This document shows, one piece after another, positions 1 through 7,180 of a DNA stretch of 56,880 bases (its first letter is position 1; every line of letters starts with the position of its first letter). A program made the translations under genes and the position numbers. Under the pieces are notes generated by a model that saw nothing but the letters and a program-made list of their open reading frames with translations, was not told the DNA's origin and did not search any database. Location of the stretch: assembly GCF_003863335.1 (NCBI RefSeq), contig NZ_RRAZ01000023.1, positions 1 to 56,880 on the forward strand. Direction: 5' to 3'. The DNA is from Falsigemmobacter faecalis. Lineage in GTDB: Bacteria > Pseudomonadota > Alphaproteobacteria > Rhodobacterales > Rhodobacteraceae.

Positions 1-113
1 CGAACAGTCATCAGGGCGCGTGGGACGCCCCACAGATCAGACGCCGAATCCATGGCCGCACCCGACCAGATGCCGAAATCACAAACCCCTTGTCACGCGG
101 GCGCCATCCATAC

Positions 114-129
114 ATGGTCCGTGGACCAT
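114..129. repeat. 7-bp-arm perfect palindrome
   Basis: ATGGTCC and its reverse complement GGACCAT are separated by two bases, giving a 16-bp palindrome downstream of the nuclease gene. It has no T-run, so it is not an obvious terminator. It could be a chance palindrome or a protein-binding site. The rest of bases 1-203 shows no recognisable gene. Confidence 0.3.
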
Positions 130-203
130 AGCGAGCGCGACGCCTGAAGCTGTCATGCCTGCGCTATTGCGCCTTATGCCTTGTTGCCACTTCGCCCTTG
201 CGC

Positions 204-830
204 TCACCCCTGCGGCTGGCGAACGCCCTTGCGCCAATCAGAGGGCACAATGAACTCACCCGCCCAGATGCCACGCCGGGCCGCCTGTGCGCGCGCTTCA
301 TGCGCAATGTAGTCTTTGCCGTATTGCGGCGCAGCAACAGCATGGCCTTCCTCGACCAGCCAGGCATTCAGGTTGGTTTCACCGAGAAAGCAGCGCGCCA
401 CGATGCGGCCATAGCGGTCGCGGTTGATCTGTTCGCAGCGGACCGGATGGCGGTCGATTTTATTTTTCAAAGCAAGGGTTGCGGTTTGCCCGCAGCGCCA
501 CTCAGAGGCGCCTTTCCAGCAGCGCTGCGCGGATTCGGGCGCATCAATGGCATGCAGACGAATGCGTTGCTTCTGAATGTCGATGGTATCGCCGTCGATC
601 ACCGTGGCGATACCCTGCAATCCTGACGATGCCGGCTGAAGGGCCTCAGGAAGGTGCTTCTGCAACTCCTGAGCGGCGCGGCTTTGCAGCGCGGCGATAG
701 CCTTGTCGAGGTCTGCGGATATTTTGAGATCGGGAAGGGCAAAGAAGAGCCCGGCGGCCCCAAATGCAGCCGCCCATATCAGCGGTCCGGCCCGAAGGCG
801 GCGGTTCAGGAAACGTTTAAGCTTTTTCAT
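204..830 (-). CDS. Membrane-anchored thermonuclease-family (SNase-like) protein
   Basis: This 208-residue protein has a basic N-terminus, one hydrophobic segment at about residues 17-33, a short helical linker and then a staphylococcal-nuclease fold domain. The domain shows the calcium/active-site signature VIDGDTIDI, then RLHAIDAPE and later DRYGRIVAR, which correspond to the Asp, Glu and Arg active-site positions of the SNase family. Two further Cys (CW and CG) flank the middle strand, as in many secreted SNase proteins. The predicted topology is inner-membrane anchored with the nuclease domain outside the cytoplasm. It stands alone, with a gene-free AT-rich region upstream. The substrate (DNA or RNA) cannot be told from sequence. 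Confidence 0.88.
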   Translation of the reverse strand: MKKLKRFLNRRLRAGPLIWAAAFGAAGLFFALPDLKISADLDKAIAALQSRAAQELQKHLPEALQPASSGLQGIATVIDGDTIDIQKQRIRLHAIDAPESAQRCWKGASEWRCGQTATLALKNKIDRHPVRCEQINRDRYGRIVARCFLGETNLNAWLVEEGHAVAAPQYGKDYIAHEARAQAARRGIWAGEFIVPSDWRKGVRQPQG

Positions 831-965
831 GCCCCCGCTTATCGCGCGGCAAGAGGCCGAGGCCAGTCAAAGGACTGATAATACTTAATAAATTTCCAAC
901 TCATGACGTCTGAGTGTGTTTGTCACGTCGCGAAATATCACTTATTTGTAAAGATGAATTTCATT

Positions 966-997
966 ATGTAGTCATAAATTATGATTTATGACTACAT
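966..997. repeat. Perfect 14-bp inverted repeat, 4-nt spacer
   Basis: The arms at 966-979 (ATGTAGTCATAAAT) and 984-997 are exact reverse complements, with TATG between them. The arms are AT-rich and no run of T follows, so this is not a typical intrinsic terminator. It lies in the gene-free region about 135 bases upstream of the nuclease start and could be a regulator-binding site or a remnant of a mobile element end. Confidence 0.75.
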
Positions 998-1240
998 GGT
1001 ATGCGCTCCTGTAAGTGCTTCCATCAGAGATAAACTCGCGCATGTCCCGGGTTGGGCATAGAGCTATCTCTAATCGGCTCTTTGGAAAAGCACAGCATTT
1101 CAATGCCAAAGCTGCGTCGCGCCTTTTCTCAATTCTCCAAAACCGGCTTTGACAGGACGATGAGTTGAGCAGGCCACGACCAAGGGTCGGCGGCCCAATA
1201 TATCGGCCGATCTCCACGACAATCGCCCCATTAGATGCCC

Positions 1241-1266
1241 GTTGAGGCTGTCACGTCTGCCTCAAC
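1241..1266. repeat. 8-bp inverted repeat
   Basis: GTTGAGGC at 1241-1248 pairs with GCCTCAAC at 1259-1266 across a 10-nt loop. It lies in the gene-free region and its role is unknown. Confidence 0.35.
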
Positions 1267-1516
1267 AAACTGAGGACGTTGGTGGGATTAAAGCGTCCCT
1301 TCAGACCCTCACTTATCTGGGCCAAAGCGCTGCAATTTTCAGCTAAACCCTCAACAGAACCCTATACTTAGAATCCAATTAAATAATCAAAAACAATAAA
1401 TTATGACCATAAAAATAAAACATACCTTTTCTGACTGAGGGATTCACATTTGTTTTTAGGAAGCATTGCCCGCTTTTCAGCCAAAATCAGCGAAGATCGC
1501 GCAGGGCAGAAACGAC

Positions 1517-1547
1517 AAAAGCCGCAGCGATAACGCTGCGGCTTTTT
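1517..1547 (-). terminator. Intrinsic terminator of tRNA-Lys copy 1
   Basis: A 9-bp stem (GCCGCAGCG / CGCTGCGGC, 1521-1542) with a 4-nt loop sits just downstream of the tRNA on the minus strand and is followed by a short T-run (complement of 1517-1520). T-runs on both sides could make it bidirectional. Confidence 0.8.
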
Positions 1548-1553
1548 GTAAAG

Positions 1554-1629
1554 TGGTGAGCCCGACAGGATTCGAACCTGTGACCCACTGATTAAAAGTC
1601 AGTTGCTCTACCAACTGAGCTACGGGCCC
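1554..1629 (-). tRNA. tRNA-Lys (anticodon TTT), copy 1
   Basis: The minus strand reads GGGCCCGTAGCTCAGTTGG at the 5' end, a CTTTTAA anticodon loop (anticodon TTT, lysine), the TTCGAATC T-loop and an encoded 3' CCA. Length is 76 nt. The acceptor stem GGGCCCG pairs with CGGGCTC with one G-U pair. It matches the second copy base for base as far as I can read, and it has its own promoter-like sequence and terminator. Confidence 0.96.
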
Positions 1630-1645
1630 ACTTTGTAAGTATTGA

Positions 1646-1672
1646 TCTACAGCTTGTGTCAGCTAAGGTCAA
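1646..1672 (-). promoter_or_regulatory. Probable promoter of tRNA-Lys copy 1
   Basis: On the minus strand TTGACC (complement of 1667-1672) is followed after 15 nt by TGTAGA (1646-1651), ending 16 nt before the tRNA 5' end. The same arrangement precedes the other copy, which supports the call. The 15-nt spacing is shorter than the usual 16-18. Confidence 0.45.
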
Positions 1673-1736
1673 GTACTGCTTCAACTTTTTCCCTGCGACA
1701 AACGTGCAGGCCGGAAAAAAGGTTCCACGTAAAATG

Positions 1737-1769
1737 ACAAAAGCCGCAGCAAAAATGCTGCGGCTTTTT
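1737..1769 (-). terminator. Intrinsic terminator of tRNA-Lys copy 2
   Basis: The stem GCCGCAGCA / TGCTGCGGC (1743-1751 with 1756-1764) has an AAAA loop and short A/T runs on both sides. It is nearly the same as the terminator of copy 1, so the whole tRNA-plus-terminator unit is duplicated. Confidence 0.8.
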
Positions 1770-1777
1770 GTATTAAG

Positions 1778-1853
1778 TGGTGAGCCCGACAGGATTCGAA
1801 CCTGTGACCCACTGATTAAAAGTCAGTTGCTCTACCAACTGAGCTACGGGCCC
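1778..1853 (-). tRNA. tRNA-Lys (anticodon TTT), copy 2
   Basis: Same 76-nt sequence as the copy at 1554-1629, including anticodon TTT and encoded CCA. The two copies start 224 bases apart. The spacer between them differs, apart from the terminator and promoter-like parts, so the two genes have probably been kept alike by gene conversion or were duplicated fairly recently. Confidence 0.96.
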
Positions 1854-1873
1854 ACCGTTTCGGTGAGGGGTGA

Positions 1874-1900
1874 TCTATAGTCGGGGTCAGGTGGGGTCAA
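1874..1900 (-). promoter_or_regulatory. Probable promoter of tRNA-Lys copy 2
   Basis: On the minus strand TTGACC (complement of 1895-1900) precedes TATAGA (1874-1879) with a 15-nt spacer, 20 nt before the tRNA start. It lies inside the upstream region of the divergent dapF gene. Confidence 0.45.
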
Positions 1901-1962
1901 CCCGCAAAAAGGAAAATTCCTCACCACTGGTGAAAAAAATGCGATGGCCCTATATGCGCCCC

Positions 1963-2790
1963 ATGGAAAACAGCGCACCCGCCCCCTTCACCTTCATGAA
2001 GATGCACGGACTCGGCAACGATTTCGTGGTGATTGACCGCCGTCAGGGCGGCCCTGAGCTGACGACCGCCCTGGTTCGGGCGATCGGCGACCGTCATACC
2101 GGCGTGGGCTTTGACCAGCTGGCCACCATCGATCCCGATGAGGAGGCTCTGGCCCGTCTGACCTTCTGGAACTACGACGGCTCTCTCTCCGGGGCCTGCG
2201 GCAATGCCACCCGCTGCATCGCGCGCCATCTTCTGAATGAAACCGGCCTCAAAAGCTTCAACCTGCGGACCGAGCGCGGCTTTCTCGCCTGCGAGGACGC
2301 CGGGGGCGGGCTGACCCGTGTTAATATGGGCGCTCCCCTCACTGAGTGGCAGGAGATCCCTCTCAGTCAGGCCATGGACACGCTGCACCTCGATATTCCC
2401 GGCGATCCCGTCGCCACCGGCATGGGCAATCCGCATCTGACCTTTTTTGTGGATGATGCGGAAGCCGTCGATCTCGCCACCCGGGGCGCGCAGTTTGAGC
2501 ATCATCCCTTCTACCCGCAGCGCACCAATGTCGAATTCGTGCAGATTCTCAGCCGCGATGCGATCCGCCTGAAGATCTGGGAGCGCGGCGCGGGCATCAC
2601 CCTGGCCTCCGGGACCTGTTCCTGCGCGGCGGCCGTGGCTGCGGCACGACGTGGCCTTACGGAGCGGCGCGTAACCGTTTATGTCGATGGCGGTCAGATC
2701 GGCATCGACTGGCGCGACGACGGGGTCTGGATGACAGCCCCTACGGCACATGTCTTTACCGCAACCTTTACTCCGGACTTTCTGTCATGA
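1963..2790 (+). CDS. dapF: Diaminopimelate epimerase
   Basis: DapF interconverts LL- and meso-diaminopimelate without a cofactor, feeding lysine and peptidoglycan synthesis. The protein begins with the family's KMHGLGNDFVVID segment and has both catalytic cysteines, in GACGNATRC and in ASGTCSCA. The start at 1963 gives 275 residues, the normal family length. An open frame continues upstream to 1870 but overlaps the tRNA promoter and adds unrelated residues, and a third ATG lies at 1996. No strong ribosome site is seen before 1963. The stop codon overlaps the mtaB start by four bases, so the two are translationally coupled. dapB of the same pathway lies at 54.3 kb in this window. Confidence 0.97.
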   Translation: MENSAPAPFTFMKMHGLGNDFVVIDRRQGGPELTTALVRAIGDRHTGVGFDQLATIDPDEEALARLTFWNYDGSLSGACGNATRCIARHLLNETGLKSFNLRTERGFLACEDAGGGLTRVNMGAPLTEWQEIPLSQAMDTLHLDIPGDPVATGMGNPHLTFFVDDAEAVDLATRGAQFEHHPFYPQRTNVEFVQILSRDAIRLKIWERGAGITLASGTCSCAAAVAAARRGLTERRVTVYVDGGQIGIDWRDDGVWMTAPTAHVFTATFTPDFLS

Positions 2791-4040
2791 GCGTTCCTGT
2801 CTTTCATACCCTTGGCTGCCGGCTGAACGCCTATGAGTCTGAGGCGATGAAAGAGCTCGCCGAACAGGCCGGGGTTAAAGGCGCGCATGTGGTCAATACC
2901 TGCGCCGTGACCGCCGAGGCCGTGCGTAAAGCCCGCCAGGAAATTCGCCGCATCCGCCGCGAGAACCCCGACGCGCCGATCATCGTCACCGGCTGCGCCG
3001 CCCAGACAGAGCCTGAGACCTTCGCGAATATGCCAGAGGTCACCCGCGTCATCGGCAATACCGAAAAGATGCAGGCCTCGACCTGGAACGCCATGGTCCC
3101 CGATCTGATCGGCGAGACCGAGCGGGTTCAGGTCGATGACATCATGTCCGTGAAAGAAACCGCAGGCCATTTGATCGACGGCTTTGGCCGTCACCGTGCC
3201 TATGTCCAGGTCCAGAACGGCTGCGATCACCGCTGCACCTTCTGCATCATCCCCTTTGGTCGTGGCAATTCCCGCTCGGTCCCGGCAGGCGTGGTCATTG
3301 ATCAGATCAAACGCCTGGTCGACCGCGGCTTCCTTGAAGTCGTCCTCACCGGCGTCGATCTCACCTCCTGGGGTGCCGATCTGCCGGGCGAGCCGCGCCT
3401 TGGCGATCTGGTCATGCGCATCCTGAAGTTGATCCCCGATCTGCCGCGGCTGCGCATCTCCTCCATCGACTCGATTGAGGCGGATGAGAACCTCATGCAG
3501 GCCATCGCCACCGAGCCGCGGCTGATGCCCCACCTGCATCTCTCGCTCCAGCACGGCGATAACATGATTTTGAAGCGCATGAAGCGCCGCCACCTGCGCG
3601 ACGATGCGATCCGCTTTTGCCAAGAGGCCCGCCTGCTCCGCCCGGACATCGTTTTCGGCGCCGATATCATCGCCGGCTTCCCGACAGAGACGGAGGAGAT
3701 GTTCGAAAATTCGCTCCGCCTCGTCGATGACTGCGGGCTGACCTTCCTGCATGTCTTCCCCTACAGCCCGCGCAAAGGCACGCCCGCCGCGCGGATGCCC
3801 CAGGTCAAAGGCCCCTTCATCAAGGACCGCGCCGCCCGCCTGCGTGCCAAAGGCGATCAGGCGCTTGCGATGCATCTTGCGTCTCAGCAGGGCGTCACCC
3901 ACCAGATCCTGATGGAATCCCCGCTGCTTGGCCGTACCGGGCAATTCACCGAAGTGCGCTTCACAACCCCTCAGCCCGAGGGGCAGATCGTCACCTCTGT
4001 GATCACCGGGCGCTCGGACACCACCCTCACCGCCGGCTGA
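2787..4040 (+). CDS. mtaB: tRNA t6A37 methylthiotransferase (MtaB)
   Basis: MtaB is a radical-SAM enzyme that turns t6A into ms2t6A at position 37 of ANN-decoding tRNAs, which include tRNA-Lys. The 417-residue protein has the N-terminal MTTase domain with cysteines in GCRLNAYES, NTCAVT and TGCAAQ for the auxiliary cluster. The radical-SAM CxxxCxxC motif follows (C146, C150, C153 in CDHRCTFC), and a TRAM-like C-terminal part ends the protein. The start overlaps the dapF stop (ATGA). A GC hairpin that belongs to the intergenic repeat at 4041-4093 follows directly and may end transcription. Confidence 0.95.
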   Translation: MSVPVFHTLGCRLNAYESEAMKELAEQAGVKGAHVVNTCAVTAEAVRKARQEIRRIRRENPDAPIIVTGCAAQTEPETFANMPEVTRVIGNTEKMQASTWNAMVPDLIGETERVQVDDIMSVKETAGHLIDGFGRHRAYVQVQNGCDHRCTFCIIPFGRGNSRSVPAGVVIDQIKRLVDRGFLEVVLTGVDLTSWGADLPGEPRLGDLVMRILKLIPDLPRLRISSIDSIEADENLMQAIATEPRLMPHLHLSLQHGDNMILKRMKRRHLRDDAIRFCQEARLLRPDIVFGADIIAGFPTETEEMFENSLRLVDDCGLTFLHVFPYSPRKGTPAARMPQVKGPFIKDRAARLRAKGDQALAMHLASQQGVTHQILMESPLLGRTGQFTEVRFTTPQPEGQIVTSVITGRSDTTLTAG

Positions 4041-4093
4041 GCTTTGGCTTTTTCGAAATACTCTGCGGGGGTCCGGGGGCGCAAAGCCCCCGG
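4041..4093 (+). repeat. Intergenic repeat, copy A (GCTTTGGCTTTTT core plus hairpin)
   Basis: Starts directly after the mtaB stop. The core reads GCTTTGGCTTTTTCGAAATA, followed by CTC and a G-rich stretch, then a hairpin with arms CCGGGGGC (4073-4080) and GCCCCCGG (4086-4093). Similar cores next to GC hairpins occur at 26840 and, inverted, at 28863-28927. Confidence 0.75.
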
Positions 4094-4130
4094 GGCTGAA
4101 AACTAAAACCTCACCGGCCCGGGGTTTCCC

Positions 4131-4159
4131 TTGCAATAAAGGCTGCGAGCCTCTATATC
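4131..4159 (+). promoter_or_regulatory. Probable sigma-70 promoter of the rimP-nusA-infB operon
   Basis: A -35-like TTGCAA (4131-4136) and a -10-like TATATC (4154-4159) are separated by exactly 17 nt. Transcription would start near 4166, leaving a leader of about 90 nt before rimP that contains a terminator-like hairpin. Confidence 0.6.
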
Positions 4160-4215
4160 CCCTTCAACAGCGGCGTCATCGGGGTCCAAACCTGATGGCC
4201 CACCGGAATATGCAC

Positions 4216-4239
4216 ACGGGCCGCTATGGCCCGTTTTTT
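4216..4239 (+). terminator. Terminator-like hairpin in the rimP leader (probable attenuator)
   Basis: A 7-bp stem (ACGGGCC / GGCCCGT, 4216-4222 with 4228-4234) with a 5-nt loop is followed by a run of six T. It ends 17 nt before the rimP start and downstream of the predicted promoter, so it can stop transcription before the operon. Because the operon encodes NusA, feedback control at this site is plausible but is inference. Confidence 0.75.
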
Positions 4240-4256
4240 GTTTTTGGGGGTTCCCC

Positions 4257-4886
4257 ATGTCTGACCTGATTGCCAAGACCACCATTGACCAGCGCCTCGC
4301 CGCCCTGGTGACCCCAGCCATTGAGGATCTGGGGTATGAGCTGGTGCGCATCCGCCTTATGGGCGGCAAGACGCGTATCCTGCAGATTATGGCGGACCGC
4401 CCGGAAGGCGGCATTAACGTGGATGACTGCGCGAAGATCTCGACCGCAGTCTCGGCGGTTCTCGATGTCGACGATCCGATTGAAGATAACTACACCCTTG
4501 AGGTCTCTTCGCCCGGCATCGACCGGCCGCTGACGCGCCTGAAGGACTTTGATATGTGGAACGGCTATGAGGCCCGGGTGGAAACCACGGAACTCATCGA
4601 TGGCCGCCGCCGCTTCAAAGGCAACATCGCCGGCACGGAGGGCGATGAAGTTCTCATCACCCTCGATGAGGGTGGTGAAGAGGTCACCATTGGCCTGCAG
4701 TTTGAATGGCTCTCCGATGCGAAACTCATCCTCACCGATGAGCTGATCGCAGAGATGCTGCGCCAGCGTAAAGAATCCGGTGCCTTCGATGGCGCGGACG
4801 TCGACGAATCCGGCTTCGAAGATATCGAGACGGAAGATCACGAAGATGATGACGGGGAAGAAACCCCGGCACCGACCCGGCACTGA
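4257..4886 (+). CDS. rimP: Ribosome maturation factor RimP
   Basis: RimP binds the 30S subunit and is needed for its late assembly. The 209-residue protein has the family's N-terminal alpha/beta domain ([28 protein letters not shown]) and a C-terminal SH3-like domain (about residues 95-165). An acidic tail rich in Asp and Glu makes it a little longer than the typical 150-200 residues. It is first in the rimP-nusA-ylxR-infB order that is conserved in bacteria. The start follows GGGGGTTCCCC. Confidence 0.96.
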   Translation: MSDLIAKTTIDQRLAALVTPAIEDLGYELVRIRLMGGKTRILQIMADRPEGGINVDDCAKISTAVSAVLDVDDPIEDNYTLEVSSPGIDRPLTRLKDFDMWNGYEARVETTELIDGRRRFKGNIAGTEGDEVLITLDEGGEEVTIGLQFEWLSDAKLILTDELIAEMLRQRKESGAFDGADVDESGFEDIETEDHEDDDGEETPAPTRH

Positions 4887-4898
4887 CAGGAGCCCGCA

Positions 4899-6509
4899 AT
4901 GGCCATTACCTCTGCCAACCAGCTTGAACTTCTGCAAACCGCTGAGGCGGTCGCGCGTGAGAAGATGATCGACCCGGACCTGGTGATCCAGGCCATGGAA
5001 GACAGTCTCGCCCGTGCGGCCAAGTCGCGGTATGGCGCGGATATGGATATCCGTGTGAAGATCGACCGCAAAACCGGTCGCGCCACTTTCGCACGTATCC
5101 GCACCGTGGTCGAAGATGACGCGGTCGAGAACTATCACGCACAGCTGACCGTCAAGCAGGCGAAGTCCTATCTGGCAGATCCGCAGTTCGGTGACGAAGT
5201 TATCGACGAAGTGCCGCCGGTTGAACTCGGTCGCATCGCCGCGCAGTCGGCGAAGCAGGTGATCCTTCAGAAGGTCCGCGAAGCAGAGCGCGACCGTCAG
5301 TATGAAGAGTTCAAAGACCGCCAGGGCACCATCATCAACGGCACCGTCAAGCGCGAAGAATACGGCAATGTCATCGTCGACATCGGCCGTGGCGAAGGCA
5401 TCCTGCGCCGCAACGACAAGATCGGCCGCGAAAGCTACCGGATTGGCGACCGCATCCGTGCTTTCGTCAAAGACGTGCGCCGCGAAGCCCGTGGCCCGCA
5501 GGTCTTCCTGTCGCGGACCGCACCGGAGTTCATGTCGGCGCTCTTCAAAATGGAAGTGCCGGAAATCTACGACGGCATTATTGAGATCAAAGCTGTGGCC
5601 CGTGATCCGGGTTCGCGCGCCAAGATCGCTGTGATCTCCTATGACAACTCGATCGATCCGGTCGGCGCCTGCGTTGGTATGCGCGGCTCGCGCGTTCAGG
5701 CCGTGGTGAACGAGCTTCAGGGCGAGAAAATCGACATTATTCCGTGGAACGCAGATGTTGCCACCTTCCTGGTGAACGCGCTGCAACCGGCGGAAGTGTC
5801 GAAAGTGGTCTTTGACGAAGACGCCCAGAAAATCGAAGTCGTGGTGCCCGATGAGCAGCTCTCGCTCGCCATCGGCCGTCGTGGTCAGAACGTGCGTCTG
5901 GCCTCGCAGCTGACCGCGCTCGACATCGACATCATGACCGAAGCCGATGAATCGGCCCGTCGTCAGGCTGAGTTCGCAGAACGCACCAAACTCTTCATGG
6001 ACACGCTGGATGTCGATGAGATGATGGCGCAGCTGCTGGTCTCGGAAGGCTTCACCAACCTCGAAGAAGTCGCCTATGTCGATCTCGATGAGCTGGTTGG
6101 TATTGACGGCTTTGACGAAGGCACCGCAGGTGAGCTGCAGGCCCGTGCCCGCGACTACATCGAAGAGCAGGCCCGCAAGGCACTTGAAACCGCGCGTAAC
6201 GCCGGCGTCGAAGACAGCCTGATCAACTTCGAAGGCCTGACGCCCCAGATGCTGGAAGCGCTTGGCAACGACGGCATCAAGTCGCTCGAAGACTTCGCGA
6301 CCTGTGCTGACTGGGAACTGGCCGGTGGCTGGACCATGGAAAATGGCCAGCGCAAAAAAGACGTGGGCATCCTTGAGCAGTTCGACATGAACCTTGAGGA
6401 AGCGCAGACCCTCATCATGACCGCACGCGTCATGCTGGGCTGGGTGGATCCGACTGAGCTGGAAACTGCCGACGAAGACGTAGAAGAAACCGAAGAGGAC
6501 GAAGCCTGA
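4899..6509 (+). CDS. nusA: Transcription termination/antitermination factor NusA
   Basis: NusA binds RNA polymerase and nascent RNA and controls pausing, termination and antitermination. The 536-residue protein has the N-terminal polymerase-binding domain, an S1 domain (about residues 135-200, with GTVKREEYGNVIVDIGRGEG), two KH domains (GACVGMRGSRVQAVV and LAIGRRGQNVRLAS) and C-terminal helix-hairpin-helix repeats before a Glu/Asp-rich tail. It lies 12 bases after rimP behind the ribosome site AGGAG. Confidence 0.98.
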   Translation: MAITSANQLELLQTAEAVAREKMIDPDLVIQAMEDSLARAAKSRYGADMDIRVKIDRKTGRATFARIRTVVEDDAVENYHAQLTVKQAKSYLADPQFGDEVIDEVPPVELGRIAAQSAKQVILQKVREAERDRQYEEFKDRQGTIINGTVKREEYGNVIVDIGRGEGILRRNDKIGRESYRIGDRIRAFVKDVRREARGPQVFLSRTAPEFMSALFKMEVPEIYDGIIEIKAVARDPGSRAKIAVISYDNSIDPVGACVGMRGSRVQAVVNELQGEKIDIIPWNADVATFLVNALQPAEVSKVVFDEDAQKIEVVVPDEQLSLAIGRRGQNVRLASQLTALDIDIMTEADESARRQAEFAERTKLFMDTLDVDEMMAQLLVSEGFTNLEEVAYVDLDELVGIDGFDEGTAGELQARARDYIEEQARKALETARNAGVEDSLINFEGLTPQMLEALGNDGIKSLEDFATCADWELAGGWTMENGQRKKDVGILEQFDMNLEEAQTLIMTARVMLGWVDPTELETADEDVEETEEDEA

Positions 6510-6520
6510 TTTCAGGCTTC
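6501..6520 (+). repeat. Inverted repeat across the nusA stop codon
   Basis: GAAGCCTGA (6501-6509) and TCAGGCTTC (6512-6520) form a perfect 9-bp inverted repeat, or 8 bp with a 4-nt loop. It covers the nusA stop and has no T-run. It may be an mRNA-processing or stabilising structure inside the operon. Confidence 0.5.
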
Positions 6521-6535
6521 GCTATGTGACGTAAA

Positions 6536-7180
6536 ATGACCCGTGGTGGTAAAGAGAAGATGCAGGACGACCCCGAGCGCAAATGTATTGCGACGGGGGA
6601 GGTCCAGCCGAAGGCCGGATTGATCCGTTTTGTGGCGGGTCCCGGCGGTGAGCTGTGCCCGGATCTGCTCGGAAAACTGCCTGGTCGCGGATTTTATGTC
6701 GCATCTGAGCGTGCAGCTCTTGAAAAAGCGATCAGCAAGGGCCTTTTCTCCCGTGCTGCCCGCACTCAGGTCACTGTTCCTGCCGATCTCATCGATCTGA
6801 TTGAACAGGGCCTGGCACGACGAGTGGCAGATCTCCTCGCAATGGCGCGCAAAGCGGGCCATGCGGTGGCGGGGCTGTCAAAGGTGAAGGACTGGCTGGA
6901 AAAAGGGCAGGCTGAAATCCTGATCCAGGCCAGTGACGGGTCGGAGCGTGAGAAATCCCGCCTTCGTCCCCCGAGCGGAATGGATGCCTATATCGGCTGT
7001 CTGACCGCAGATGAATTGGGTTTGGCTTTCGGCCGTGAACGTGTCATACACGGCGCGCTTGCGGCTGGTGGACTCAACGAACGTGTTGTAGACGAAGCGG
7101 CAAGGCTTGCGGGGCTGCGAAATGTGCAGCCGCAGGCAGGTCGGCGGCGGGACCGCCGGGAAGGAAACGAAGACGCATGA
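6536..7180 (+). CDS. RNA-binding protein: YlxR (DUF448) plus L7Ae-like domain
   Basis: The 214-residue protein joins an N-terminal YlxR domain ([11 protein letters not shown], then PGRGFYVA; about residues 12-90) to an L7Ae/L30e-type domain (about residues 95-190). This is the usual alphaproteobacterial form of the gene between nusA and infB. A basic C-terminal tail follows. Its role is not well defined. YlxR-type proteins are associated with RNA or translation because of this operon. The start could be 6536 or the ATG at 6560, which has AAGAGAAG upstream. The stop overlaps infB by four bases (ATGA). Confidence 0.9.
   Translation: MTRGGKEKMQDDPERKCIATGEVQPKAGLIRFVAGPGGELCPDLLGKLPGRGFYVASERAALEKAISKGLFSRAARTQVTVPADLIDLIEQGLARRVADLLAMARKAGHAVAGLSKVKDWLEKGQAEILIQASDGSEREKSRLRPPSGMDAYIGCLTADELGLAFGRERVIHGALAAGGLNERVVDEAARLAGLRNVQPQAGRRRDRREGNEDA

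Larger units (their letters stand above)
831..1516. other. AT-rich gene-free intergenic region
   Basis: About 690 bases without a gene I can support. Base composition is clearly lower in G+C than the rest of the window, especially around 880-980 and 1360-1440. It contains a perfect 14-bp inverted repeat (966-997) and an 8-bp inverted repeat (1241-1266). A minus-strand open frame of 81 codons (972-1217) matches no family I recognise and its 3' end runs into the inverted repeat, so I do not call it. The region may be a decayed insertion, but nothing transposase-like is readable. Confidence 0.5.

Noticed and set aside
1-203. Possible coding region at the left edge
   Set aside because: The short open frames here show no motif and no ribosome site; only a 16-bp palindrome stands out.
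972-1217. Minus-strand open frame of 81 codons in the AT-rich region
   Set aside because: No family resemblance, its 3' end lies in the inverted repeat, and I see no convincing ribosome site. It could be a remnant.
2694-4136. Minus-strand open frame of 480 codons
   Set aside because: Antisense to mtaB, whose cluster motifs are clear.
4224-5786. Minus-strand open frame of 520 codons
   Set aside because: Antisense to rimP and nusA; no recognisable domain.
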